A stretch of 64,000 nt of DNA from Glaciecola punicea ACAM 611 (GCF_000252165.1 NZ_BAET01000002.1:124001-188000); one strand, 5' to 3'. Numbered from the stretch's first letter, positions 53,923-62,658 are shown. The notes: a model not told the origin generated them from the sequence alone. Numbers and translations: made by a program.

Positions 53923-56298
53923 ATGAAATTTAGACTGAGCTCGTTGCAACAAAGTATTGCAAAAGCATTAGCGCTAACAACATGCTTATCATTAGGTATA
54001 ACGGCAAGCGCGCAAGAACAAGCTGAAAAGGTTGAAAAAGGGTTTGAAACGATTACTGTTACGTCACAAAAACGTGTTGAAAATCTAAACGAGGTCCCAG
54101 TCGCAGTGACTGTGCTGCGCGAAGATCAAATAAACTCGGCGTTCTCCGCTAACATTGAAGGGCTTCAAGCACTTGTGCCGTCTGTTAGCTTCAGAAAAGG
54201 TAACACCACGCGAAACTCTGCTATCACCATTCGCGGTATCGGTACTATATCATTTAGTGTCGCGGCAGAGCCTAGCGTATCTACCGTTGTTGACGGTGTT
54301 GTGCTTGGCCGTTCAGGACAAGCATTCGTTGATTTATACGATTTAGAAAGAATTGAAGTACTGCGCGGACCTCAAGGCACACTGTTTGGCAAAAATGCAT
54401 CTGCAGGGGTTGTAAACATGACCTCTAAACGCCCTAATGAGGACTTTGAAGGGGTGTTTGAAACAACCCTTATGCAGGACAGCGAATACCGCCTCAAAGG
54501 CAGGGTATCGGGCGCCTTGAGTGATAATGCGAACGGCAGTCTAACGGTGCTTAAATCACAGTTTGACGGTTACATTAATAATGTTTACAACAATCAAACT
54601 ACCAACGGATACGATAAAGAAGGTCTTCGCGCAATGCTCGATATTGAGGCATCAGGCGATACTGATATTTTATTTATCTTCGAAACCGTAAGCTCTAACG
54701 ACTCTTGCTGCGCCGATCTAGAACTCACCCCAAGCGGTCGTCATGATTCACAAGCCTCACCCAACAGTACCGGTACTGGTGACTTAGATTTAAATCAGCG
54801 TCAAATTGATCATGATTTTGAAACCCGCACCATAGATGATCACACAGCGTTTTCAATACAAGTAGACCGTCCCTTAGGTAATCATGACTTCACCTCTATT
54901 ACGGCTTACAGAAGCTGGAACAACACTGAATTTCGTGAAGGCGATTTTACCTCAACCGCTGGCGACCTCCCCTTCCCCGTATTTGGTGTTCCCTTTCAGC
55001 TGCATGATATCGGCCCACAAGAGTGGGATCAAGTATCCCAAGAATTTAGAATTGCTTCCCCTTTAGGCGGTGATTTTGATTATCAGGCTGGTTTTTTCTG
55101 GTGGGAACAAAGTTCAGAGAGAAGCTTTTCGCGTGACGCTTCATGTCAAAACAATAACGGCCAGTTTCCTGCTGCTATTGGCGATTACTTAAGCAACATC
55201 CTTGGTGTCGTTAACCCTAGTGAAACCGATATTAATGCTTTTATTGAAGCTGAAGGCTTAAGCTGTAACGCGAATGATATTATAAGCGCCACCGCTTTTA
55301 TGGAAACAGAATTTGATAACTGGGCGGTGTTTGCAGATGCTAAATATCATATAAACGACGATTTGCGTCTTTTATTCGGCATTCGCTACACCGACGACGA
55401 AGTCAGTTTTTCACATAACCGCAGCAGTGACGACCAATATAGCCGAACAGGCGTTGGCGTGCGCGGATTCGATACTGACTTTGACAATAGTGTAAGTGAA
55501 AGCAATACTTCATCTAAGCTTGGTGCACAATATGATATTAATGACGACAGCATGGTTTATGCAACTTTCTCACAAGGCTATAAGGGGCCTGCGTTTAACG
55601 TATTTTACAATATGTCAAACACCGACTCTTTGCCAATTGGTCCAGAAACCTCCGACGCCTATGAGCTGGGCTATAAATATGCCACTAACGACTTAATCAT
55701 AAACCTAGCGGCATTTAGAACAAACATAGATGGTTTTCAAGCTAACAACCCTGAAGATTTAGACGGCGTATTTATCACCCGTTTAACCAATGCAGGCTCG
55801 GTAACAACCGAAGGTTTTGAAGTAGATTTTATGTGGCAAGCAACAGAAAACTTCTTGCTTACCGGTGGTTTGTCTAGCGTAGATGCAGTAGTTGATGAAT
55901 TTCGATGTCCTGTTGGCTTAAACCCATGTGACGGTCGTTCAGGCGCCGATTTGCCCTTCTCTCCTGACTTGAAATACTCCCTTACTGGTGAGTATGTAAT
56001 GGAAATGAATGGCATGGACATCTTCTTTAATGCCTCATATGTGTACACCGACGATATTTTTGCAGGAGCGCCAGGTACAACGGCAGTGACTAACCCAGAA
56101 GCGTTTTTACCTGACTACAGCATTATTAACGGTAGCATCGCGTTCTCGTTTGATGACGATGCCTACAGAGTATCGCTGATTGCTAAAAATCTAACGGACG
56201 AAAAATTTGTGACTACCTACAGCGGTGACAATTTCCGTTACCAGATACCGCGTGACGCAGATCGTCACTTCGGTATTCAGCTAAGAGCGAAATTCTAA
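53923..56298 (+). CDS. TonB-dependent outer-membrane receptor of the GntR regulon
   Basis: 791 aa from the ATG at 53923 (GGAG 6 nt upstream; a TTG at 53911 lies before that site). Signal sequence MKFRLSSLQQSIAKALALTTC... cleaves after ITASA. TonB box FETITVTSQKR, plug domain (NSAITIRGIGTISFSV, YDLERIEVLRGPQGTLFGKNASAGVVNMTSKRP), beta barrel, end LRAKF. It belongs to the sphingomonad/alteromonad receptor group that imports sugars and aromatic or phytoplankton compounds. It should carry the substrate of the neighbouring TRAP and GH31 genes across the outer membrane. The bidirectional terminator at 56321-56346 follows. Confidence 0.93.
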   Translation: MKFRLSSLQQSIAKALALTTCLSLGITASAQEQAEKVEKGFETITVTSQKRVENLNEVPVAVTVLREDQINSAFSANIEGLQALVPSVSFRKGNTTRNSAITIRGIGTISFSVAAEPSVSTVVDGVVLGRSGQAFVDLYDLERIEVLRGPQGTLFGKNASAGVVNMTSKRPNEDFEGVFETTLMQDSEYRLKGRVSGALSDNANGSLTVLKSQFDGYINNVYNNQTTNGYDKEGLRAMLDIEASGDTDILFIFETVSSNDSCCADLELTPSGRHDSQASPNSTGTGDLDLNQRQIDHDFETRTIDDHTAFSIQVDRPLGNHDFTSITAYRSWNNTEFREGDFTSTAGDLPFPVFGVPFQLHDIGPQEWDQVSQEFRIASPLGGDFDYQAGFFWWEQSSERSFSRDASCQNNNGQFPAAIGDYLSNILGVVNPSETDINAFIEAEGLSCNANDIISATAFMETEFDNWAVFADAKYHINDDLRLLFGIRYTDDEVSFSHNRSSDDQYSRTGVGVRGFDTDFDNSVSESNTSSKLGAQYDINDDSMVYATFSQGYKGPAFNVFYNMSNTDSLPIGPETSDAYELGYKYATNDLIINLAAFRTNIDGFQANNPEDLDGVFITRLTNAGSVTTEGFEVDFMWQATENFLLTGGLSSVDAVVDEFRCPVGLNPCDGRSGADLPFSPDLKYSLTGEYVMEMNGMDIFFNASYVYTDDIFAGAPGTTAVTNPEAFLPDYSIINGSIAFSFDDDAYRVSLIAKNLTDEKFVTTYSGDNFRYQIPRDADRHFGIQLRAKF

Positions 56299-56320
56299 AT
56301 CTGTAATGTCTGATTATAGT

Positions 56321-56346
56321 AAAGGCGCCTTTTTTAAGGCGCCTTT
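56321..56346. terminator. Bidirectional terminator between TonB receptor and yeiH-like gene
   Basis: Arms AAAGGCGCC (56321-56329) and GGCGCCTTT (56338-56346) with a T run in the loop and TTTT after. It is 23 bp past the receptor stop and 22 bp past the convergent YeiH-family stop, so it can serve both. Confidence 0.88.
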
Positions 56347-56368
56347 TTTTGTCTTAGGTGCAGGCTTT

Positions 56369-57370
56369 TTAAACGTAGGGTAAACAAAGTAGTACCAGTG
56401 CAGCAATCCATAATGTTTCAATCACCAGCAGCAGGATAGGCTTGATACCCACCGTCAGCATTTGACCTAAATTCGACTTCATACCAATAGCCGCAATAGA
56501 TATTACTAGGGCAAAGCGCGATATATCGGTTGCTGAGTCAGTAATAACTTGAGGTAAGTCTACTATGCTATTGATTGCCATTAATACAGCAAAAGCAATT
56601 AAAAAAGAGGGAACGCCGGGTGTTTTACCTGTTTGAGTGCCGTCAAAATTTAATCTAAGGACAAGTAAAATACACATAACCACAGGCATTAAAAACGCAA
56701 CTCTTACCAACTTTGTGAGTGTGGCTAAATCACCTGTTTGCTCCGATACTGAGTAGCCCGCACCAACGACTTGAGCTACATCGTGTATAGTCGCGCCTAA
56801 AAACAGACTGGTCTGCGCCTCATCCAAGTGTAAATAGGCAGCTACAATGGGATAAACCACCATGGCGATGGTAGACAAAGAGGTAACGCCAACGATTGTT
56901 AATAGGGTGTCACGGTCATTTTCTTTACTTTGCGGCAGTACTGCTGATATCGCCATTGCCGCAGAAGCCCCGCAAATACCAACCGAGCCACCGGTGAGTA
57001 GACCAAAGCGTTTTTCTAAACCAAAAGCCTTGGCTAATAACATACCCACTAAAATGGTGCTCGCCACTGCGATAACGAGCAGTGCGCCAGTTTTCCAGCC
57101 CATTGCAGTAAGATCCCCAAATGCAATGCGTAGACCTAACAAGGCGACCCCCAAGCGCAATATATGCCGGGCAGTAAAATCGACGCCTATTTTGCATTTC
57201 GGATCGTCGTAAATAAATGACATAGCGATGCCCAAGAGTAATGCAAATAGCATTGCTGGCGCGCCATAGTGGCTGCTCAAAAATAATGCGGCTAGGCCAA
57301 CCACAGCAGAAACTGCGATGCCAGGTAAGAATGCGCTGGCTGTTCTAAGCTGCGTAATTAACCTAGACAA
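56369..57370 (-). CDS. YeiH/UPF0324 family membrane protein (putative sulfate exporter family)
   Basis: 333 aa, about ten membrane helices. Matches the YeiH/Cons_hypoth698 family: LLLGIAMSFIYDD, TARHILRLGVALLGLRIAFGDL, LTGGSVGICGASAAMAISAVLP, LFLGATIHDVAQVVGAGYSVSE and the C-terminal SIAAIGMKSNLGQ. TCDB lists the family as putative sulfate exporters because members neighbour sulfonate-degradation genes; biochemical proof is thin. It begins with TTG at 57370, 4 nt after the dioxygenase stop and without its own ribosome binding site, so it is probably translated by re-initiation. Last gene of the aldo/keto reductase-dioxygenase operon. Confidence 0.88.
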   Translation of the reverse strand: MSRLITQLRTASAFLPGIAVSAVVGLAALFLSSHYGAPAMLFALLLGIAMSFIYDDPKCKIGVDFTARHILRLGVALLGLRIAFGDLTAMGWKTGALLVIAVASTILVGMLLAKAFGLEKRFGLLTGGSVGICGASAAMAISAVLPQSKENDRDTLLTIVGVTSLSTIAMVVYPIVAAYLHLDEAQTSLFLGATIHDVAQVVGAGYSVSEQTGDLATLTKLVRVAFLMPVVMCILLVLRLNFDGTQTGKTPGVPSFLIAFAVLMAINSIVDLPQVITDSATDISRFALVISIAAIGMKSNLGQMLTVGIKPILLLVIETLWIAALVLLCLPYV

Positions 57371-57374
57371 CTGA

Positions 57375-58376
57375 CTAGTTCATAGCAAGCGCAACGAGCA
57401 CTTCTCGTTTGCGTTCACCTGAATAAGGTTTGCGACCATGCATGGCCATATAGTTGTCAACTAAGGCAACATCACCGTCTTGCCACGCCAAATCAAACGT
57501 AAATTGTCCTGCCAAAGATGCAACCAGTTCTAATCCATCCACGGGAATAGGCGTGTTGTCACCGAAAGTAATTGCACTAGCGGGGTTTTCTTTAACGCCT
57601 TTCCAACCCAAATAAGCAGCAATAAGCTGATTATAGAACACCTTCACTTGTTTACCTTTAATGTTGCCCAAGTCGACAACGGCTGGCAGTACGGGCGTAG
57701 TCGCTTGTAAACTACCGTCGCTCTTCCATTTCCATTGATAGCCTAAGTCTGCAAGTTTGTTTTCGGCTTGCTCTTTTGACTCTACACCTAAGGTGCTCTT
57801 CCAGCTTCGTCCCTGACCGCTTTCATGGTCGTCAGCTGCCGGCATATGCGTTGTGTATTTTAATCCTTTTGATGCGAAGTCATGGGCTAATGCTGGTGCT
57901 TGTTTAACTAATTCTTCATACAGCATATCAGAGCGGCATAGCGGAGTAGCACCACCTTCCTCAGCAGCTTTTTTACAAAAGAAAAAAACTTTACTGGGTG
58001 ATACAGGCGTTTGCGCCATTTCATGGTGCAGATATATTTCTACATTTTTTGGTGCTTCGTTAGCGGTAAAAACACGCTCAGTAAAATTAATTCTAACCGC
58101 GTTTGACAACGATTCTTTATAAGTGAAGTTGCGATAGGCAAATGCACTAGAGAAAGTATCGAATGTTTCGGCAGAGTCGACTGGGAACCCACGAAACAAA
58201 ATAGCACCAGAGCGTCTTAATTCAAGCTCTAGTTCAGGTAGATTTTGGCTTATCCAAGCTTTGCTGTCACTCAAGTTTTTAACACTTCCATCGTTCACAA
58301 TTACACTTGGAAAAACAGAATCATCGCACTTTAATTGACCGGGTACTTGCGTATAGTTTATTGCTTGTAGAGTCAT
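57375..58376 (-). CDS. TauD/TfdA-family 2-oxoglutarate dioxygenase
   Basis: 333 aa Fe(II)/2-oxoglutarate dioxygenase. Its closest remembered architecture is the clavaminate-synthase-like group (Arabidopsis At3g21360 type): GAILFRGFPVDSAETFDTF, RVFTANEAPKNVEIYLHHEM, GWKSTL-like GRSWKSTLGVES and GWKGVKENPASAITFGD. Fe ligands: H117-x-E119 (HHE, Glu instead of Asp) and H313 in DNYMAMHGRKPY, with a 2-oxoglutarate Arg in the following ERKREVL. TauD relatives cleave C-S bonds of sulfonates to an aldehyde and sulfite. Sandwiched with tiny gaps between an aldo/keto reductase and a putative sulfate/sulfite exporter. Exact substrate unproven. Confidence 0.88.
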   Translation of the reverse strand: MTLQAINYTQVPGQLKCDDSVFPSVIVNDGSVKNLSDSKAWISQNLPELELELRRSGAILFRGFPVDSAETFDTFSSAFAYRNFTYKESLSNAVRINFTERVFTANEAPKNVEIYLHHEMAQTPVSPSKVFFFCKKAAEEGGATPLCRSDMLYEELVKQAPALAHDFASKGLKYTTHMPAADDHESGQGRSWKSTLGVESKEQAENKLADLGYQWKWKSDGSLQATTPVLPAVVDLGNIKGKQVKVFYNQLIAAYLGWKGVKENPASAITFGDNTPIPVDGLELVASLAGQFTFDLAWQDGDVALVDNYMAMHGRKPYSGERKREVLVALAMN

Positions 58377-58384
58377 CGGTTTTC

Positions 58385-59350
58385 CTAATCGTAAATGGGG
58401 TTAAAAGTATTAAAGGCGGCTTCACAAAAGTCGCCTGGATCGTTGAAACGGCGGTGAATATTGAGCGCAGAAATAGCTGCCATTTCCTGTTCACTTAATT
58501 CAAAATCGAAAATATCTAGGTTTTCAATCAGCCTTTCGGGACGAGAGGTTTTTGGAATAATGGCATTACCGCGCTGCACGCCCCATCTTAAAACGACCTG
58601 AGCGGGCGTTTTACCGGTGCGCGACGCTGCTTGTTTCACCACATTTTGCTCAATCACTGACTCAGCTGCGCCTGCCATATCTAACTCTAAATATGATAGC
58701 GCACCTAAGGGTGAAAACGCGGTTACCTGAATATTATACTGCTTCGCTAAACGAATGAGTTTTTCTTGGGTTAAATAGGGATGTGATTCAATCTGAAGCA
58801 TGCTAGGTTTAATTTTGGCATAAGACATTAAATCGTGCAGCAAACCAGTATTGTAGTTACACACGCCAATTTGTGTAGCGAGGCCTTTTTCACAAACAGC
58901 TTCCATTGCCTGCCATGTTTCAATTAGCGGCACACCGGCTAATTCGACGCGCGGATTGTCTGCATCTGGATCTGCTATCCACTCTGGTGGATAACGTGTT
59001 TCAATCGGTACAAACTTGGAAGCAATAGGAAAATGGACTAAGTACAGGTCAAGATAATCTAGCTGCAAATCATCTAAACTTTTTTGCAACGCCAGCTCAA
59101 CATGTTCTTTGGCATGGAATGAATTCCACAGCTTAGAAGCTACAAACAAGTCTTCGCGTAAACATAAGCCATCGTCTATCGCGCGTTTAATACCTTCTCC
59201 TACCTGCTCTTCATTACCGTAATCACAGGCGCTATCCAAATGGCGGTAACCCGCCTTAATCGCGTTATAAACGGCTTCAGCGCAGTCTTCTTGAGAGATT
59301 TTCCACAGGCCAAAGCCTACCTTGGGAATGTTTTTCTTATTCAATACCAT
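58385..59350 (-). CDS. Aldo/keto reductase (xylose-reductase-like)
   Basis: NAD(P)H-dependent carbonyl reductase, 321 aa. The AKR tetrad is complete: Asp39 (HLDSACDYG), Tyr44, Lys73 (VASKLW) and His106 (YLVHFP), with the same spacing as in yeast xylose reductase. Other xylose-reductase-like pieces are TRYPPEWIADPDADNP, LIETWQAMEAV, LQIESHPYLTQEKLIRLAKQ, the cofactor loop IIPKTSRPERLIENL and RRFNDPGDF. In this operon it would reduce the aldehyde made by the dioxygenase. First gene of the operon; the operator and promoter lie 27-75 bp upstream. Confidence 0.93.
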   Translation of the reverse strand: MVLNKKNIPKVGFGLWKISQEDCAEAVYNAIKAGYRHLDSACDYGNEEQVGEGIKRAIDDGLCLREDLFVASKLWNSFHAKEHVELALQKSLDDLQLDYLDLYLVHFPIASKFVPIETRYPPEWIADPDADNPRVELAGVPLIETWQAMEAVCEKGLATQIGVCNYNTGLLHDLMSYAKIKPSMLQIESHPYLTQEKLIRLAKQYNIQVTAFSPLGALSYLELDMAGAAESVIEQNVVKQAASRTGKTPAQVVLRWGVQRGNAIIPKTSRPERLIENLDIFDFELSEQEMAAISALNIHRRFNDPGDFCEAAFNTFNPIYD

Positions 59351-59376
59351 ATGTAAAAGTCACCTAATTATTAACG

Positions 59377-59425
59377 TTATGTCTTATATAAGACATAAGT
59401 TAAAATACTGTACAAATTTTGTCAA
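59377..59425 (-). promoter_or_regulatory. Promoter and operator of the aldo/keto reductase operon
   Basis: On the minus strand: -35 TTGACA (59425-59420), 17 bp spacer, -10 TAACTT (59402-59397), 2 nt, box GTCTTATATAAGAC (59394-59381). The palindrome extends perfectly to 22 bp (59377-59398, TTATGTCTTATATAAGACATAA is given here only by its ends TTAT...ATAA). Identical -35, spacer, -10 and gap to the GH31 promoter. Confidence 0.82.
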
Positions 59426-59563
59426 TACGAAGGTGGAAATGAGTGAATAATTAATGCCGATAAACGCTAAGCTTGCGAACACCTATAAGGGGCGTTCGAG
59501 AGCTTAAGCATTAATTTGCTGTAATAGTTAAGACGAGGATATAGGCTAGATCCCCAAAGAGCC

Positions 59564-60865
59564 TTAATCGACTAAGGATTGATAAACCGTATTTTTGAAG
59601 TCATGTCGAACGGGGTAAAAAGCAGAAGGCACAAACTGAGACATCATTATTATGATCATATTCTCTTTAGGATCTATTCTAAAATAAGTTGATGCTGCGC
59701 CGCCCCAGCCATAATCACCGTCAGATCCCATTAGTAGTGCATCGTTGCTATTTACGGTAACCGACATTGCTAAGGCATGACCTTCGCCGTGAGAAGTGGG
59801 TGAAAATGGGATCAAGTTAGCAGGTAAGTGATTTGAGCGTAAATACTCAACGGTTTTTCTGCCTAAGATCCGTTGCCCATTGTACTCACCACCGTTTAGC
59901 AGCATTTGTGCAAATATGTAGTAGTCACTAATAGTTGAGACCAAGCCACCGCCGCCATTGTGCACTGATGGATCTGATAAAAAATCTCCCAAGGGGGCTT
60001 CGTCAAGTGCGACTATTTCTGAATTTTCGCCGGGCCCATATATTTGCACAAGCCTGTTTCGCTTTTCAAGCGGTATATAAAAAGCGGTGTCTGTCATTTG
60101 CAAGGGGTCGAAAATAATCTGCTGCATGTAATCGCCAAGCTTCATACCGCTTATACGCTCAACCAAAAATCCAATAATGTCAGTATTAATGCCATAGTGC
60201 CACTGAGTACCGGGCTGATGATTAAGTGGTAACGCGGATATGCGTTGCAATACTGTCTCTACACTATCGTTGTCAGACACTGGCGGCAGGGCTTGGTAAA
60301 GCTTGTCGACTTCACTGTTGGTAAAACCATAAGAAAACCCTGCGGTATGTAAAAACAAATCAATAATTCGAACGGGCTGATCACTTGGCTCAAAACGCAT
60401 ATTCTCGCCGTCCATGCCGGCAAAAACCTTGAGCTCGGCTAATTCTGGTAAATACTTTTCAATTGGATCATACATATGAAATTTACCCTGTTCCCAGAGT
60501 GTTAGGGCCGCCACAGCAGTAATCGGCTTTGTCATAGAATAGATACGGAAAATAGAGTCTGTGGTCATTTCCTCGTTAGTCTCGAGGTTTCGCATACCAT
60601 TTGCAGACAAGTGCACAATTTCTTGATTACGTGCAACCAAGGTCACCGTGCCGGCCAGTTTTTGAGTGTCTGTATACTTGCGCATCGCGGTGTCTACTCG
60701 CGCAAGGCGCGATTGCGATAATCCTTGAGTGACGAGCCCTGATGATTCTACCGGTCTTAGAGTAGTAGCGTCACCTAAGGTGTTTTGCTGTTCACCTTGT
60801 AGTTGTTGAGTAGTGGCACATGCGGTGAGAAAAATACAGCATGTCAGTAAAGTATATAATTTCAT
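59564..60865 (-). CDS. Serine hydrolase lipoprotein, class C beta-lactamase/esterase fold
   Basis: 433 aa. Lipoprotein signal MKLYTLLTCCIFLTAC with Cys16. The penicillin-binding-like fold carries S110-M-T-K113 (IYSMTKPITAVAAL), the Tyr motif Y-G-I-N (QWHYGINTDIIGF) and HGEG near residue 355 in place of the K-T-G triad, as in EstB-like esterases and CubicO proteins. It is more likely an esterase, transesterase or peptidase than a true beta-lactamase. It lies upstream of the aldo/keto reductase promoter on the same strand; no operator copy was found in front of it. In the locus it could deacylate the substrate, an inference from position only. Confidence 0.85.
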   Translation of the reverse strand: MKLYTLLTCCIFLTACATTQQLQGEQQNTLGDATTLRPVESSGLVTQGLSQSRLARVDTAMRKYTDTQKLAGTVTLVARNQEIVHLSANGMRNLETNEEMTTDSIFRIYSMTKPITAVAALTLWEQGKFHMYDPIEKYLPELAELKVFAGMDGENMRFEPSDQPVRIIDLFLHTAGFSYGFTNSEVDKLYQALPPVSDNDSVETVLQRISALPLNHQPGTQWHYGINTDIIGFLVERISGMKLGDYMQQIIFDPLQMTDTAFYIPLEKRNRLVQIYGPGENSEIVALDEAPLGDFLSDPSVHNGGGGLVSTISDYYIFAQMLLNGGEYNGQRILGRKTVEYLRSNHLPANLIPFSPTSHGEGHALAMSVTVNSNDALLMGSDGDYGWGGAASTYFRIDPKENMIIIMMSQFVPSAFYPVRHDFKNTVYQSLVD

Positions 60866-61251
60866 GAAGGCTCTCTTTTTGGTGTTTGAGTGATTAGGGC
60901 TTACAAAAACTATATTGCCGAGTATTGCCCCGTCCTGTCAATCATCACGTCGTTTAAGTCTGCCTTTTGTAGCCGATAATGATTTATGCAATCTGCTTGT
61001 GAGGGCTTGGCAATACCAAGCTCTGATAAAAAGTGTCCTTGCTGTGGTCAAAAACCTAGATTACATGCACAACATCTACTACTGTTTGAGAATTTGTTTC
61101 GAAGCAGTCCAAGGCACTAGGGTTAACTTTTAGGGATATACCTCACTATTCACCAAACTAAGACCTTAACCTTAGCTAAATAAAGTATCGGCATTATAAA
61201 GTAAGTCTTATATTCGATAATACTAGACCATTTGAAAAAGACGGAAAATAC
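60866..61251. other. Divergent spacer between serine hydrolase and SDR, with a degenerate operator
   Basis: 386 bp without a credible gene. The right end holds the operator-like site at 61197-61218. The upstream region of the serine hydrolase has no copy of the palindrome. Confidence 0.6.
61197..61218 (+). promoter_or_regulatory. Degenerate GntR-box in front of the SDR gene
   Basis: GTCTTATATTCGAT at 61205-61218 matches GTCTTATATAAGAC at 11 of 14 positions: the left half is intact, the right half decayed. It sits 2 nt behind a -10-like TAAAGT (61197-61202), as at the other promoters, and 33 bp before the SDR ATG. Confidence 0.5.
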
Positions 61252-62166
61252 ATGTCGCTATTACATACAAATAATGAATATTCAGGAAAAACAGCGCTTA
61301 TATCAGGTGCAGCAGGCGGCATTGGTTTTGCCCTTGCAAAAGAGTTTGGCAGCTTAGGCATGAACATTGTCATTGCTGATATAGATGAGGCTGCCTTGAA
61401 CGAAGCGCAAGAAACACTGCTCTTACAAGACATTAATGTAATGGCTTGCAAACTTGATGTAAGCGAATACAGCCAATGGCAAGATTGCGTTACCCAAACG
61501 CTGGCTAAATTTGGCAAGCTACACATGGTGATCAATAACGCAGGCGTGGGCGGTATGCCGGGTAAAATTGAGCAAACCGATAATGACCTGTGGCGGTGGG
61601 TAGTGGATGTCAACTTAATGGGTGTATTGTATGGCACGCAGGCGGCTGCACCTGCAATAAAGAAACACGGTGAAGGCGGCTGGATAATTAACGTCGCGTC
61701 TATGGCCGGTATGATGGGCGTGCCTTATTCAAGCGCATATGCCGCCACAAAGGCAGCCGTAGTGTCGATGACTGAAAGCTGGGCGGTAGAGCTAAAACCA
61801 CACAATATTCAGGTGTCGGTGTTGTGTCCTGCTTTCGTCAAAACGAGGATTCATGAGTCTTTGCGCAACAAGCAAAGTAAATATGGACCAACGCAGGGGC
61901 GCAAAAAGTTCACCGATGAAGAAAGGCAAAAATTTAAAAAAGGTCTTAATCAAGCTGCTGCGCTAGTAGAGTCGGGCATTGCACCTGAACTATTGGCCAA
62001 AAGAGTGGTAGAGGCGCTAGGCACAAAGCAGCAGTATATATTCACCCATCCAAATTACAGGCAGGTTACTGCATACAAAGAAGCCCTAATAAACAAGGCT
62101 TTTGATGATGCCCAGCAAAGTGAGCTAGTAAAGCACTTAATAGACGATGACATTCCTATGCTGTAA
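61252..62166 (+). CDS. Classical SDR oxidoreductase
   Basis: 304 aa NAD(P)-dependent dehydrogenase/reductase. Cofactor motif LISGAAGGIGFALAKEFG at about 15-32, acidic residue after beta2 (VIADIDEAALNE) favouring NAD(H), NNAGVGG, catalytic Ser in INVASMAGMMG and Tyr/Lys in YAATKAA. The C-terminal extension of about 60 residues (EALINKAFDDAQQSELVKHL) is typical of SDRs near 300 aa acting on lipid-like or cyclic alcohols. The operator-like site upstream may put it under the same GntR regulator. It could oxidise a sugar or alcohol product; substrate unknown. Confidence 0.88.
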   Translation: MSLLHTNNEYSGKTALISGAAGGIGFALAKEFGSLGMNIVIADIDEAALNEAQETLLLQDINVMACKLDVSEYSQWQDCVTQTLAKFGKLHMVINNAGVGGMPGKIEQTDNDLWRWVVDVNLMGVLYGTQAAAPAIKKHGEGGWIINVASMAGMMGVPYSSAYAATKAAVVSMTESWAVELKPHNIQVSVLCPAFVKTRIHESLRNKQSKYGPTQGRKKFTDEERQKFKKGLNQAAALVESGIAPELLAKRVVEALGTKQQYIFTHPNYRQVTAYKEALINKAFDDAQQSELVKHLIDDDIPML

Positions 62167-62286
62167 TAAGACTTTACACTGAGGCCTTTTTCTTTAGTCT
62201 TGTTTACGGCAATGCTCATATAGTTTTACGCGTGTTTTAGGTACAATAGTGTTTCCTAGAACCGTAGCATTCACAAAGTGGTATAT

Positions 62287-62658
62287 ATGAGTTTTTTAAT
62301 ATCTTTTTTACGTAATTTAGTGGGCGGCATTCTTGTCTTCTTTGACGTCATTACTCGCGGCACCAAATTAAAACGCACACTAGAAGCCCAGCAGCAAGTT
62401 AATGAACAAGCACAACAGCTAAGGTTATATCAATTTTTCGCCTGCCCTTTTTGCATCAAAACCCGCCGCGCCATTTATAAAATGAACTTGCCGATTGAAA
62501 AACTTAGCGCCTCAAAGGGTTCACCCCACAGAGACGATTTACTAGCGAGCGGCGGCAAAATACAAACGCCTTGTTTACGCATTGAAAATCAAGACAATGT
62601 TGAATGGCTATATGAGTCATCTGAAATTATTGATTATCTACAAAAACGTTTCACATAA
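62287..62658 (+). CDS. Glutaredoxin-like protein with N-terminal hydrophobic anchor
   Basis: 123 aa from ATG 62287 (a GTG nine bases earlier is an alternative). An N-terminal hydrophobic helix (FLISFLRNLVGGILVFFDVI) is followed by a basic linker and a glutaredoxin/GST N-terminal-like domain: LYQFFACPFCIKTRRAIYKM with the redox pair Cys53 and Cys56 (C-P-F-C), the cis-Pro region IQTPCLRIEN and EWLYESSEIIDYLQKRF. Likely membrane-anchored with the thioredoxin fold on the cytosolic side. The redox partner is unknown. Follows the SDR by 120 bp. Confidence 0.83.
   Translation: MSFLISFLRNLVGGILVFFDVITRGTKLKRTLEAQQQVNEQAQQLRLYQFFACPFCIKTRRAIYKMNLPIEKLSASKGSPHRDDLLASGGKIQTPCLRIENQDNVEWLYESSEIIDYLQKRFT

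Noticed and set aside
59564-60865. Calling the serine hydrolase an antibiotic-resistance beta-lactamase
   Set aside because: HGEG instead of K-T-G and the lipoprotein signal point to the esterase/CubicO-like group.
60915-61133. 72-codon + strand frame between serine hydrolase and SDR
   Set aside because: No ribosome binding site or recognisable sequence; it lies in a divergent regulatory spacer.
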